The translations under genes were made by a program, and so were the position numbers. The notes beneath the pieces are model-generated. The model searched no databases. It saw only the letters and a list, made by a program, of their open reading frames with translations, and was not told the DNA's origin. DNA of 64,000 nucleotides from CAIQQQ01 sp037445025 (GTDB lineage: Bacteria; Pseudomonadota; Alphaproteobacteria; Acetobacterales; Acetobacteraceae): contig JBBILI010000015.1 in assembly GCA_037445025.1 (NCBI GenBank), forward strand, positions 1-64,000, written 5' to 3'. Below, piece after piece: positions 16,213 to 24,903 of this stretch (positions are counted from its first letter, which is position 1; every line of letters begins with the position of its first letter).

Positions 16213-19200
16213 GGAGCCAGGCAATCGCCTCCGCAGCCTTCGCCGGACGCGCGACCCGTGACCACGCCGCATACAGCGCCGGCACGAAGCACAGGGTGAG
16301 TGCTGTGGCCGAGACCAGGCCGCCCATGATGGCGATCGCCATCGGCCCCCAGAACACCGAGAACGCCAGCGGCAACAGGGCCAGGATCGCCGCCGCCGCC
16401 GTCAGCACGATCGGGCGCGATCGGCGGATGGTGGCTTCCACGATGGCATCGGCAGGCGTGCTGCCGGCGGCGATGTCCTGCTCGATCTGATCGACCAGGA
16501 TGACGCTGTTGCGCATGATGATCCCGGCCAGCGCGATGAAGCCCAAGGTCGCCACGAAGCCGAATGGCGCGCCGGTGACCAGCAACGCCGCCGACACGCC
16601 GATCAGCCCCAAAGGGGCCGTCAGCAGCACCATCGCCATGCGGCTGAACGACTGCATCTGGATCATCAGCAGCGCCAGCATCACCACCAGCGTCAGTGGC
16701 ATCACCTTGTTGATGCTGGCCGAGCCTTTGGCGCTTTCCTCGACGGCGCCGGCGGTGTCGATCCGGTAGCCCGCCGGCAGGCTGGCCGTGATCGGCGCCA
16801 GCGCCGGCAGGATCTCCGCCGTTGCATCCGGCGCCTGGATGCCAGGCAGGGTGTCGGCCCGCACCAGCAGCATCGGCGTTCGGTTGCGCCGCCAGATCAC
16901 CGGCTGCTCCAGACTCCAGCCGATCCGCGCAATTTGCGACAGGGGCACGGTGCGGCCGGGTTGGGAGGTCGGAATGGTCACATCGCCGATCGCCGCGATG
17001 TTCTGCCGCTCGGACGCGATGGCCCGCGCGATGACGGGAATGAGGTCGGTCCCCTCGCGATACTGCGTCACCGTCGCGCCCTCGTTCAAGGTGGCCAGGA
17101 TGGTGGCGATGTCGCTGCTGGTGATGCCCAGCAGCCGCGCCTTGTCCTGATCGACGGAGATGGTGACGCGCTTGCCCATCTCGCCCCAGGCATCGCTGAT
17201 GTTGCGCAGATGCGCGTCCGTCCCCAGCGCCGTGCGCACCTGGGCCGCGATGTCCCGCAGCTTCATCGGATCGGGCCCGGTGATGCGGAACTGCACGGGG
17301 TAGCCCACCGGCGGGCCCAGTTCCAGGCGCGAGGCCCGCAGCCGCACATCGGCGAACGGGCCGGCGGCGCCTTCATCGATGGCCGCGTTGAGCACGCCCA
17401 GCAGATGCTCGCGATCGGCGATGGAAGCGGTGTTGATGACGAACTGCGCGTAGTTCGGCTGGTTGAGCTCCGGTGAGAACGCCAGGAAGAAGCGCGGCGT
17501 GCCGGTGCCGGTATAAGCGGCATAGGAGGTGATGCCGGGCTGGCCCGCCAGCAGCTTCTCCAGGCTCGCCACCTTCTCCTGCGTGCTGGCAAAGCTCGCC
17601 CCTTCCGGCAGGCGCACATCGATCAGAATCTCCAGCCGGTCGGACGCCGGGAAGAACTGGTTCGGCACGCGCGTGAACCCCACCAAAGCCGCCAGAAACG
17701 CCACCCCCGTCAGCCCGATCACCACAAGCCGCCGCCGCACGCACCAGGCCACGACGCCGCGAAACCGACGGTAGAGCGGGCTGTCATAGACATCGTGCTG
17801 CCCCGCATGCGGCTTCGGCTCCGGCAGCAGCGTGGCCCCGATCAGCGGCACGAAGAACACCGCCACCAGCCAGCTCAGGATCAGCGCCATGCCGACGACT
17901 CGGAAGATGTCCTGCGTGTATTCGCCGGTGCTGGACGCAGCCAGCCCCACCGGCAGGTAGCCGGCGGCGGTGACCAGGGTTCCCGTCAGCATCGGCAGCG
18001 CCGTGGAGGTGAAGGCGAAGCTGCCGGCGCGCACCCGGTCCCAGCCCTGCTCCAGCTTCACCGTCATCGTCTCGACCGCGATGATCGCGTCATCCACCAG
18101 CAGCCCGAGCGCGATCACCATGGCCCCCAGCGAGATCCGCTGCAGGTCGATCCCCAGCAGTTTCATGCCGATGAACACGCCGGCCAGCACCAGCGGCACC
18201 GAGATCGCCACCACGATGCCGGTGCGCCAGCCCAGGCTGATGAAGCTGACCAGCAGCACAATGCCCAAAGCTTCGAGGAAGCTCTCCTGGAAGTCCGACA
18301 CATCCGCCGTCACCACGCCCGCCTGGTCGTTGATGCGGGTGATGTGCACGCCGAGCGGCAGGCCGGCCTCGATCGCCGCAAGCCGCGCCGCCACCGCCTG
18401 GCCGAGCGCGAGGATGTTGCCGCCATCGGCCATGCTGATGCCCAGGCCCAGCGCGGGCTGGCCGTTGACGCGCATGGTGGCGCTCGGCGGGTCGGCGGTG
18501 ATGCGGCTGATCGTCGCCAGATCGCCCAGCCGCAGCAGCCGCCCGTTGGCCTGGATCGGCAGGCCGACCAGCGCCGCCGGCCCGTCGATGGCCGGGCGCG
18601 TGCGCACACGGATGCGGTCGTTGCGCGTGTCGACGAAGCCGCTGTCGACCACGGCGTTCTCATGCGAGATGGCCGAAAACACATCGTTCAGCGTCAGGCC
18701 GAGTTCGGCGAGCTTGCGATAGGACACCTCGATGTCGATGCGCTCGTCCTGCTGGCCGACCAGGATGATCTTGCCCAGGCCGGGAATCCCGCCAGGCGTG
18801 CCGATCAGCTGCTCGCGCACGTCCTCCGCCACATGCCGCAATTCCGGCAGCGTGAAGCCGTCCGCGGTCAGCGCGTAGACGATCGAATAGGTGTCGCCGA
18901 ACTCGTCGTTGAAATACGGACCCTGGATGCCGGCGGGCAACGTCGCCGCGATATCGCCGATCTTCTTGCGCACCTGGTACCACAGGCCCGGCACGTCAGA
19001 CGGCCGCGTGTCGTCGCGCAGCGAGACGGTGATGACGGTGTGGCCGGGCTGGGTCTGGCTCTGGGTGTAGTCGAGATGGGCGAGGTCCTCGAGCTTGCGC
19101 TCGATCGGGTCGGCCACCTGGCGCGCCATCTCGTCGGCCGAGGCGCCGGGCCAGTCCACCTGCACCACCATCTGCTTGATGGTGAACGCCGGGTCCTCGG

Positions 19201-19312
19201 CGCGGCCCAGCGACAGGTAGGCGATCACCCCGCCACCGGCCAGAGCGAGCATGAAGAACAGCGTGAGCGCGCGATGGGACAGCGCCCAGGCGGACAGGTT
19301 GAAGGATTTCAT
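16184..19312 (-). CDS. RND family efflux pump permease
   Basis: Inner-membrane proton/drug antiporter of 1042 aa with the usual 12 helices and two large periplasmic loops. The first helix is residues 12-32 (ALTLFFMLALAGGGVIAYLS). The TM4 proton-relay aspartate pair is present in ALGLLVDDAIIAVE near residue 410. RAEDPAFTIKQMVVQVDWPG follows the first helix as in the small alphaproteobacterial AcrB-like group. Substrates could be drugs, solvents or aromatic acids. Its ATG overlaps the adaptor stop (ATGA), and its 3' end overlaps the Rieske gene, so all three should be cotranslated under the upstream TetR regulator. Confidence 0.95.
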   Translation of the reverse strand: MKSFNLSAWALSHRALTLFFMLALAGGGVIAYLSLGRAEDPAFTIKQMVVQVDWPGASADEMARQVADPIERKLEDLAHLDYTQSQTQPGHTVITVSLRDDTRPSDVPGLWYQVRKKIGDIAATLPAGIQGPYFNDEFGDTYSIVYALTADGFTLPELRHVAEDVREQLIGTPGGIPGLGKIILVGQQDERIDIEVSYRKLAELGLTLNDVFSAISHENAVVDSGFVDTRNDRIRVRTRPAIDGPAALVGLPIQANGRLLRLGDLATISRITADPPSATMRVNGQPALGLGISMADGGNILALGQAVAARLAAIEAGLPLGVHITRINDQAGVVTADVSDFQESFLEALGIVLLVSFISLGWRTGIVVAISVPLVLAGVFIGMKLLGIDLQRISLGAMVIALGLLVDDAIIAVETMTVKLEQGWDRVRAGSFAFTSTALPMLTGTLVTAAGYLPVGLAASSTGEYTQDIFRVVGMALILSWLVAVFFVPLIGATLLPEPKPHAGQHDVYDSPLYRRFRGVVAWCVRRRLVVIGLTGVAFLAALVGFTRVPNQFFPASDRLEILIDVRLPEGASFASTQEKVASLEKLLAGQPGITSYAAYTGTGTPRFFLAFSPELNQPNYAQFVINTASIADREHLLGVLNAAIDEGAAGPFADVRLRASRLELGPPVGYPVQFRITGPDPMKLRDIAAQVRTALGTDAHLRNISDAWGEMGKRVTISVDQDKARLLGITSSDIATILATLNEGATVTQYREGTDLIPVIARAIASERQNIAAIGDVTIPTSQPGRTVPLSQIARIGWSLEQPVIWRRNRTPMLLVRADTLPGIQAPDATAEILPALAPITASLPAGYRIDTAGAVEESAKGSASINKVMPLTLVVMLALLMIQMQSFSRMAMVLLTAPLGLIGVSAALLVTGAPFGFVATLGFIALAGIIMRNSVILVDQIEQDIAAGSTPADAIVEATIRRSRPIVLTAAAAILALLPLAFSVFWGPMAIAIMGGLVSATALTLCFVPALYAAWSRVARPAKAAEAIAWLRAVPHHPGP

Positions 19313-20370
19313 CGGGCCGCTCCCGCCCAGGCGGTCAACAGCAGATCGGGCGTGATGTCGCGCACCCCCGCGGTGATCACCTGCTCGCCGGCTGCGACCC
19401 CGTCGGTGATGAGCACGCTGCCATCGGCGCCATAGCCCGCGACGGTCACGCGGTGCAGCGCCGCATGGCCGGACCTCGGATCGAGCACCCAGACCGCGGG
19501 CGCGCCGCCGTCATCGGCCAGGCTCGCCGCCGGCAGCACCGCGCGCTTCGGCCCCGCCGCATCGAGGCTGATCGTGGCGGTCATGCCCAGCGCGAGCTGG
19601 TCGGGGGCGGCATCGCGCACCGCGACCTTGACGGCGAAGGTGCGGCTGGCGGCATCGGCCAGTGCGCCGATCTCGCGCACCCTGCCGTGCAGTGTCACGT
19701 CCGGCAGCGCCCAGACATGGATGGCGACATCGCCCGCAAGGCGCAGAGCCGCCAGCCGGTTCTCCGGCGCATCCGCCACGATCTCGACCTCGCCGGCATG
19801 GGCGATGGTCGCCACGGTCTGGCCGGCGGCCACCACCTGGCCGATCTGCACCGGCAGGGCGGTGAGGATGCCATCGGCATCGGCGGTCAGCACGCCGTAG
19901 TCCAGCTGGTCCCGCGCCAAAGCGAGCTGGCGCTGCGCCTGCACCCGCCGCGCCGCGGCCATGCGCTGGGCCGCCACCCGGCGATCATATTCCTGCGGCA
20001 GATAGGCCGGCGAAGACCGCCCCAGCGTTTCGTAGCGGCGCAGATCCGCGTCGGTCTGCGTCAGATCCGCCTCGGCGCTCTGCAGGGCGGCCGTGGCTGA
20101 TTCCAGGCTGTAGCGCAGATCCGCCGGATCGAGCCGCGCCAGCACCTGTCCGGCCGAGACATGGTCGCCGATCTCCACCGGCCGGGCGATCACCTTGCCC
20201 GCCACACGAAACGCCAGATCCGCCTGGATTCGCGCCTGCACCGTGCCGGAGAGCACAAAGCCAGGGCCGCCCTCCTGCCACGCCACGCTCTGCACACGCA
20301 CCGGCCGCGGCGCGGCCCCCGCCGCCAGCAGCAAGGCAACGGCGCACAGACTCAGGCAATGACGGGTCAT
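19309..20370 (-). CDS. RND efflux periplasmic adaptor (membrane fusion protein)
   Basis: Periplasmic linker of 353 aa between the RND pump and an outer-membrane channel. After a signal peptide (residues 1-19) come the barrel-sandwich halves (VIARPVEIGDHVSAGQVLARL near residue 70, split lipoyl fold), a helical hairpin (AALQSAEADLTQTDADLRRYE), the second half (GVLTADADGILTALPVQIGQ) and the beta-barrel and membrane-proximal domains. No outer-membrane channel gene is adjacent. A CGGAGATG ribosome-binding site and a strong promoter at 20400-20428 lie just upstream. Confidence 0.93.
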   Translation of the reverse strand: MTRHCLSLCAVALLLAAGAAPRPVRVQSVAWQEGGPGFVLSGTVQARIQADLAFRVAGKVIARPVEIGDHVSAGQVLARLDPADLRYSLESATAALQSAEADLTQTDADLRRYETLGRSSPAYLPQEYDRRVAAQRMAAARRVQAQRQLALARDQLDYGVLTADADGILTALPVQIGQVVAAGQTVATIAHAGEVEIVADAPENRLAALRLAGDVAIHVWALPDVTLHGRVREIGALADAASRTFAVKVAVRDAAPDQLALGMTATISLDAAGPKRAVLPAASLADDGGAPAVWVLDPRSGHAALHRVTVAGYGADGSVLITDGVAAGEQVITAGVRDITPDLLLTAWAGAAR

Positions 20371-20399
20371 CAGACATCTCCGGGCAACGGTCGCCGGAG

Positions 20400-20428
20400 A
20401 TTATAAGTGCACGTCGTTCAGTTTACAA
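20400..20428 (-). promoter_or_regulatory. Sigma-70-like promoter of the RND operon
   Basis: Read on the minus strand: -35 TTGTAA (20423-20428), a 17-bp spacer, and -10 TATAAT (20400-20405), close to consensus and about 30 bp from the adaptor start. It sits immediately after the tetR stop, so the pump has its own promoter. Repeated TTCAGTTTAC/ATCAGTTTGA elements across it could hold TetR operators. Confidence 0.7.
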
Positions 20429-20431
20429 TGA

Positions 20432-21067
20432 TCAGTTTGAGTCTTCCGACCGCAGATGTCCCGCGATGACGGTGCCGATCACCTGGGCCACCAGCGCGTC
20501 GTGATCGCTGTCGATATGCGCGGCCTGGTCAATCAGCAATGTGGTGACGCCGTGCAGGCAGGCCCAGATGGCCTCTGCCGCGCACACCGGATCGACCGGT
20601 CGGAACAGGCCTGCCGCGATCAGCCCCTCCACCCCGCGCTGCAGGATGGCGAAGGAATGGTCGGCGGCGGCGATCTCGTCGCAATCGCGTTTCTCCGGCG
20701 GCCGCTGCAGAAACGTCAGCCGATAGCTGTCGGGATGGGCGCGCCCGAAGGCGACATAGGCGCACAGCCCCGCGCGGAACCGTGCTATCGGGTCGCTCTG
20801 CGCCTGCTGGCTGGCCTCCAGCGCCAACAGCAGGGTCTCGAACGTCGCCTCGGCGATCGCCTGCAGAATGGCCGACTTGTCGGGGAAATACACATACAGC
20901 GCCGTCGGCGACACGCCGACCTCCGCTGCGATCCGCCGCATCGTAGCATGTACCACGCCTTCCTCGAGGAACAGCCGCGAGGCGGCGGCGAGGATCTCGC
21001 CACGGCGGCTGGCGCCCTGGCCGCGCGGCTTGCGGGTGCGAAGAGGCGGCGGTTCGAGATCTGACAT
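20432..21067 (-). CDS. TetR/AcrR family repressor
   Basis: DNA-binding regulator of 211 aa. The N-terminal TetR helix-turn-helix spans about residues 22-68 (ILAAASRLFLEEGVVHATMR, then IAAEVGVSPTALYVYFPDKS), and the C-terminal region is the ligand-binding, dimerising WHG-like domain. It lies upstream of and in the same direction as the RND operon, which it most likely represses until an exported compound binds. A near-perfect palindrome directly before its start codon suggests autoregulation. No ribosome-binding site is visible, so translation may be leaderless. Confidence 0.92.
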   Translation of the reverse strand: MSDLEPPPLRTRKPRGQGASRRGEILAAASRLFLEEGVVHATMRRIAAEVGVSPTALYVYFPDKSAILQAIAEATFETLLLALEASQQAQSDPIARFRAGLCAYVAFGRAHPDSYRLTFLQRPPEKRDCDEIAAADHSFAILQRGVEGLIAAGLFRPVDPVCAAEAIWACLHGVTTLLIDQAAHIDSDHDALVAQVIGTVIAGHLRSEDSN

Positions 21068-21068
21068 G

Positions 21069-21085
21069 ACTTAACGGCGTTTAGT
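21069..21085. promoter_or_regulatory. Palindrome at tetR start, probable TetR operator
   Basis: ACTTAACG-G-CGTTTAGT is a 17-bp inverted repeat with one mismatch per half, ending 1 bp before the tetR ATG. Position and symmetry fit an autoregulatory TetR-family operator. Confidence 0.6.
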
Positions 21086-21111
21086 CAAAGCGTCTGCCTT
21101 TGGCAAGCATG

Positions 21112-21357
21112 TCACCTCGCGCCGGTGAAGCCGGTTTTGAGAAGGCCCATGAAGGCGTCGCGCATCTGTTCGGTGCCGGGCGGCATGGCGCTCATCCAGG
21201 TGCGCAGCAGCGAATCGGGCGAAACGGCTGTGATGCTGTCGAGCATCTGCTCTTCCATCTTGGCGAGCAGTGTCGCCTGCATCGGCTTCACGTCGGGCAG
21301 GCCCATGAACACGCGCGCCTCTTCTGGCGTGCAGTCAACTTCGATGGTCACTTTCAC
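21112..21357 (-). CDS. DUF6489 family protein
   Basis: A small soluble protein of 81 aa that opens with MKVTIEVDCTPEEARVFMGL and continues with PDVKPMQATLLAKMEEQM, the recognisable DUF6489 pattern. No function is known; relatives are short, single-domain and common in Acetobacteraceae and Rhodospirillales. The start is GTG with a strong GGAGG 8 nt upstream. Repeat copy 3 sits 29 bp upstream, between it and the FAH-family gene. Confidence 0.85.
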   Translation of the reverse strand: MKVTIEVDCTPEEARVFMGLPDVKPMQATLLAKMEEQMLDSITAVSPDSLLRTWMSAMPPGTEQMRDAFMGLLKTGFTGAR

Positions 21358-21385
21358 AGCGCCTACCTCCCCGGAAATTACGCGT

Positions 21386-21475
21386 CCAAACGAACGAAAG
21401 TTTTTTGCTTCTTTTTTTTAAAAAAGAAGTTGTTTATTTGAAAAGAAAGAACCAAAGAAACTTTCATCCGTTTGG
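21386..21475. repeat. Dispersed palindromic repeat, copy 3 (compact form)
   Basis: Same arms as the long form but in inside-out order: CCAAACGAACGAAAGTTTTTTG, then a CTTC...GAAG hairpin, a short joint, a degenerate GAAC hairpin, then CAAAGAAACTTTCATCCGTTTGG. Outer ends CCAAACG/CGTTTGG are inverted. No CTCCGGAG centre. It ends 6 bp from the stop of the FAH-family gene. Confidence 0.88.
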
Positions 21476-21481
21476 CACGTG

Positions 21482-22168
21482 TCAAACGACTCGTGTGGTG
21501 ACTGTGCCGATACCTTCGACGCTGCCTTCCATGAGGTCGCCGCGGCTGACGGCGGCCACACCCTCGGGGGTGCCGGAGAAGATCAGATCGCCCGCTTCCA
21601 GCTTCACCAGTCCCGAAAGATAGGAAATCGTCTCGGCGATCGACCAGATCAGCATCGAAAGGTCACTGGACTGGCGGACCACGCCGTTCACCTTGAGCTC
21701 GATCTTGCCTTTGGTCGGGTCCGGCAAGGCACTGGCCGGCACCATCAGGCCGATCGGCGCGGAATGATCGAAGCCCTTGCCCATGTCCCACGGCCGGCCC
21801 AGCTTCTTGGCCTCGCCCTGCAGATCGCGCCGCGTCATGTCGAGCCCGCACGCATAGCCCCACACCTTGGACAGCGCCTCCGATTCGGGAATGTCCGACC
21901 CGCCGGACCCCAGCGCCACCACCAGCTCCATCTCATGATGCAGATCGCTGGTCATGGTGGGGTATGGCATATCCGCCCCATCGGTCAGCAGCGCATCGGC
22001 CGGCTTGCAGAAGAAGAACGGCGCCTCCCGGTCCGGATCATGCCCCATCTCACGCGCATGCGCCGCGTAGTTGCGGCCCACGCAGAACACCCGACGCACG
22101 GGAAACAGGCCGCCGCCGGCCACCGGCACGGCGGCGATGGCAGGGGGGGTTATCACGAACTCGTTCAT
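21482..22168 (-). CDS. Fumarylacetoacetate hydrolase family protein
   Basis: Metal-dependent hydrolase/isomerase/decarboxylase of 228 aa, a short FAH-fold enzyme (fumarylpyruvate hydrolase or acylpyruvase-like) distinct from the long FahA at 32427-33671. Family blocks are VFCVGRNYAAHAREMG near residue 28, FFFCKPADALL, the metal-ligand segment HHEMELVVALG and DMTRRDLQGEAKKLGRPW. The second of two in-frame ATGs was chosen because AGGA lies 7 nt upstream of it; the first would be too close. Its physiological substrate is probably a ring-cleavage product such as fumarylpyruvate. Confidence 0.9.
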   Translation of the reverse strand: MNEFVITPPAIAAVPVAGGGLFPVRRVFCVGRNYAAHAREMGHDPDREAPFFFCKPADALLTDGADMPYPTMTSDLHHEMELVVALGSGGSDIPESEALSKVWGYACGLDMTRRDLQGEAKKLGRPWDMGKGFDHSAPIGLMVPASALPDPTKGKIELKVNGVVRQSSDLSMLIWSIAETISYLSGLVKLEAGDLIFSGTPEGVAAVSRGDLMEGSVEGIGTVTTRVV

Positions 22169-22299
22169 AAACATGTCCTGACTTGGAAACCGAAGCGAAG
22201 GACCGCAAATCTACACTTAGCCTGAATGTGGGAAAGGGGCGACCGCGACCGGCACGCGGCGCACACGCGTTTCGGTGCAAGGACGTTAATAATATGTGA

Positions 22300-22323
22300 C
22301 TCACGGCGATATTCGCCTGTGAG
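22300..22323. promoter_or_regulatory. Inverted repeat upstream of sensor kinase gene
   Basis: CTCAC-GGCGA / TCGCC-TG-TGAG forms a stem around TAT, 27 bp before the kinase ATG. No T-run follows, so it is more likely an operator or leader hairpin than a terminator. It lies in the 181-bp spacer divergent from the FAH-family gene. Confidence 0.4.
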
Positions 22324-22349
22324 ATCTTCAATGGGCGCATCATACGCTA

Positions 22350-24566
22350 ATGTCACCACCAGAGACGAACATAGCAGATGCACTGCAGGCCGACCCAACA
22401 ACGCATCAGGCCGCTTCGGCTGCTGGCGGACAGACATTGACCAGCACATTGCGGTTCCGTCAGGGACTGATCATCATTGCCACCGTCCTGACGCTGTGCC
22501 TGGTATGGCTTGCCACGACGATCGTCCTGCGTGACCATCTTTCGCAGAACAACACCGAGGTGCGCGCCGCCCTCGGCCGCAACGCGCTGCTGGTCGAGGA
22601 GCAGCTGAACCGCCAGTTCCTGGTCAGCGACCAGACCCTGCGGATCCTGGAGGCGGGATGGCAGGCCAATCCCGCGGGCTTCAACCTCGAATCGTTGAGC
22701 GGCCAGCTGGTGGCGATGCAGGACAAGGCGCTGCAAATATTCATCACCAACGCCAGCGGCACCGTCACCCAGAGCACCCGCCCCGAGATCATCGGCACCG
22801 ATGTCAGCACACGCGACTATTTCCGACACGAGCAGCTGCTGCCGGCCGATAACAACCGGATGTTCATCAATCCGCCGGTGCGCGGGCTGGTCACCAAGCT
22901 GTGGCAGCTCAACCTGGTGCGCCGGCTGGATTTTCCGGATGGCCGATTCGGCGGCGTGGTCTCCCTGGCGCTGCCCACGGCGGCGCTCAACTCGTTCTAC
23001 GACACGGTCGATCTCGGCCGCGGCGGCCTGGTCGGTCTGGTCAGCCTCGCCGATGGCAGCCTGCTGAGCCAACACGGCGCCGGCGTGCCGCAGGAGTTCC
23101 ACTCCCTGTCCGACACCGCCCTGCTCAAGGCGATCCGCACCCGCAAGGAAGCCATCTGGACCGGGCCGACCCCGTCGGACGGGGTGGTGCGCATCCATGC
23201 CTTCATCCCGGTGCCGGATCGCGACCTCAGCGTGCTGGTGGGAATCGACCAGTCCGACGCGTTGCAGCCCTACGAGATCTGGCGGACCCAGGCGCTGCTG
23301 GTGACGGCGCTGGCGGTGCTGTTCGTGCTCGCCTGCTCGGCGCTGCTGCTGCAGGCCAGTCGCGCGTCGTTCACCCGCGAAGGCGCGCTGGCGCAGGACC
23401 GGATGGTGCTGCGTGTCGCCAACACCGCGCTCGAGGAAGCGCGCGCCGAGGCGCAGGGCCGGGCGCAGCGCATGCAGGCGGTGCTGGCCGGCATGACCGA
23501 CGGGATCATGATGCTCGATGCCCAGCTGCGGCTGCTGGAGTGGAACGACCATTTCGCCGCCTTCACCGGGGTTCCCCCCGAGATCCTGCGGGTGGGACTG
23601 CCTATGCGCGAGATCCTGCTCGCCCAGGCCCGGCTGGGCGAGTTCGGCGATGTGGCTGTCGAGGCCGAGGTGGACCGGCGCATGATGCTGCTGGAACGCA
23701 CCAGCTATGTCGGCACCGTCGAGCGGGTGCGCCCCAACGGCCGCATCCTGGAGATCCGCCGCAACCTGCTGCCCGGCGGCGGCTACGTGACGCTGTACGC
23801 CGACGTGACCGAGCGGCGCGTGGCGGCGGAGCGGCTGCACCAGGCGCAGACCATGGCCGCCGTCGGCCGGCTGACCGCGGGGCTGGCGCACGACTTCAAC
23901 AATCTCCTGGCCTCCATCATCCTCAACGCCGAGATGCTCGCCGAGGATCTCGCCGAGCATGACGGGCTGGCGCGCCGCGCCGGCATCATCCTGCAGGCGA
24001 CCAACCGCGGCGCTGCCCTGGTGCGCCAGCTGCTCGCCTTCTCGCGCAAGCAGGAGCTGGTCTCCAGCCGGGTGGACATCAACGAGGCCATCATGGCCAT
24101 GCGCGACATCATCCACACCTCGATCGGCGCCTCCATCAGGCTCGAGACCGACCTGGAGCCCGAGCTTGGGCCGGTGATGGTGGATCTGGTGCAGATCGAG
24201 AACGTGATCCTCAACCTTGTCATCAACGCGCGCGACGCCATGCCCGCCGGCGGGACGCTGCGGATCTGCACCAGCCACGAGCGGCTCGGCCTGCCCATCG
24301 GCCCGGACGATCTGCCGGCGGGCGACTATGTCACGGTGAGCATCACCGACACCGGCACCGGCATGACCGAGGAGGTCAGGCGCAACGCCTTCGATCCGTT
24401 CTTCACCACCAAAGGTGCAGGCAAAGGCTCCGGACTGGGGCTCAGCCAGGTCTATGGCGTGACCCGACAGTCCGGCGGCGGCGCCGAGATCATCAGCACG
24501 CCAGGCAAGGGCACCACCATCCGCATCATGCTGCCGCGGGCGGCGACGGCCGAGATGGCGGAGTGA
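22350..24566 (+). CDS. Membrane sensor histidine kinase (PAS, HisKA, HATPase)
   Basis: Inner-membrane kinase of 738 aa. Two membrane helices (about residues 38-60 and 312-335) bracket a periplasmic dCache-like sensor. A PAS-type region follows (GMTDGIMMLDAQLRLLEWND near residue 384). The HisKA phospho-acceptor is His514 in GLAHDFNNLL. The ATPase boxes are NLVINARDAM (N), DTGTGM (G1), DPFFTTK (F) and GSGLGLS (G2). HDFNN-type kinases usually pair with a response regulator or a receiver domain, but none is fused or adjacent, so it is an orphan. The start lacks a clear ribosome-binding site. Confidence 0.9.
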   Translation: MSPPETNIADALQADPTTHQAASAAGGQTLTSTLRFRQGLIIIATVLTLCLVWLATTIVLRDHLSQNNTEVRAALGRNALLVEEQLNRQFLVSDQTLRILEAGWQANPAGFNLESLSGQLVAMQDKALQIFITNASGTVTQSTRPEIIGTDVSTRDYFRHEQLLPADNNRMFINPPVRGLVTKLWQLNLVRRLDFPDGRFGGVVSLALPTAALNSFYDTVDLGRGGLVGLVSLADGSLLSQHGAGVPQEFHSLSDTALLKAIRTRKEAIWTGPTPSDGVVRIHAFIPVPDRDLSVLVGIDQSDALQPYEIWRTQALLVTALAVLFVLACSALLLQASRASFTREGALAQDRMVLRVANTALEEARAEAQGRAQRMQAVLAGMTDGIMMLDAQLRLLEWNDHFAAFTGVPPEILRVGLPMREILLAQARLGEFGDVAVEAEVDRRMMLLERTSYVGTVERVRPNGRILEIRRNLLPGGGYVTLYADVTERRVAAERLHQAQTMAAVGRLTAGLAHDFNNLLASIILNAEMLAEDLAEHDGLARRAGIILQATNRGAALVRQLLAFSRKQELVSSRVDINEAIMAMRDIIHTSIGASIRLETDLEPELGPVMVDLVQIENVILNLVINARDAMPAGGTLRICTSHERLGLPIGPDDLPAGDYVTVSITDTGTGMTEEVRRNAFDPFFTTKGAGKGSGLGLSQVYGVTRQSGGGAEIISTPGKGTTIRIMLPRAATAEMAE

Positions 24567-24903
24567 CGCGCGGTGCTGATGTTGGCAAGTGAAGGAAGCG
24601 GTTCTTTTTTGAAAAAAAGAACCAAAAAACTTTCATTCGTTGGGCCGGGTCTTTCCGGAGAGGGTCGAGCAAGCGGATGAAAGTCTTTTGCTTCTTTTTT
24701 TCAGGAAAGAAGTCCTTGCTTCCTTGACGAAAGCTTCGATCACTCACCGGCTTCCGGCCGCCATGACGAGCCAGATCGCCAGCCTGTTCCTGGCCATGCG
24801 GCGCGGGTGCGGCGCAATGCGCAGCAGCCCTCAGACATGTTCGGCTTCGAGCCGGGCTGCACCATCTTGCGTCCGCCTCGGTCCGGGTTCAGGAATAGTG
24901 ACG
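24567..24903. other. 337-bp spacer: repeat copy 4 plus unassigned DNA
   Basis: The spacer between the kinase and the MFS gene. Positions 24601-24712 are repeat copy 4. The remaining 190 bp (24713-24903) hold an open frame in phase with the MFS gene, but it lacks a ribosome-binding site and family similarity. I see no terminator or promoter I would defend. Confidence 0.4.
24601..24712. repeat. Dispersed palindromic repeat, copy 4 (long form, reversed)
   Basis: Left arm GTTCTTTT...AAAAGAAC then CAAAAAACTTTCATTCG; centre TCTTTCCGGAGAGGG; right arm CGGATGAAAGTCTTTTG then CTTCTTTT...GAAAGAAG. The arm asymmetry shows it is inserted in the opposite orientation to copies 2, 7 and 8. It starts 34 bp after the kinase stop. 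Confidence 0.9.

Noticed and set aside
17795..19435. 546-codon plus-strand frame opposite the RND permease gene
   Set aside because: Composition is typical of a shadow frame (His/Arg/Gln rich) with no domain; the RND gene is certain.
24763..24903. N-terminal extension of the MFS protein
   Set aside because: In frame but without a ribosome-binding site; the exporter motif begins right after the ATG at 24904.
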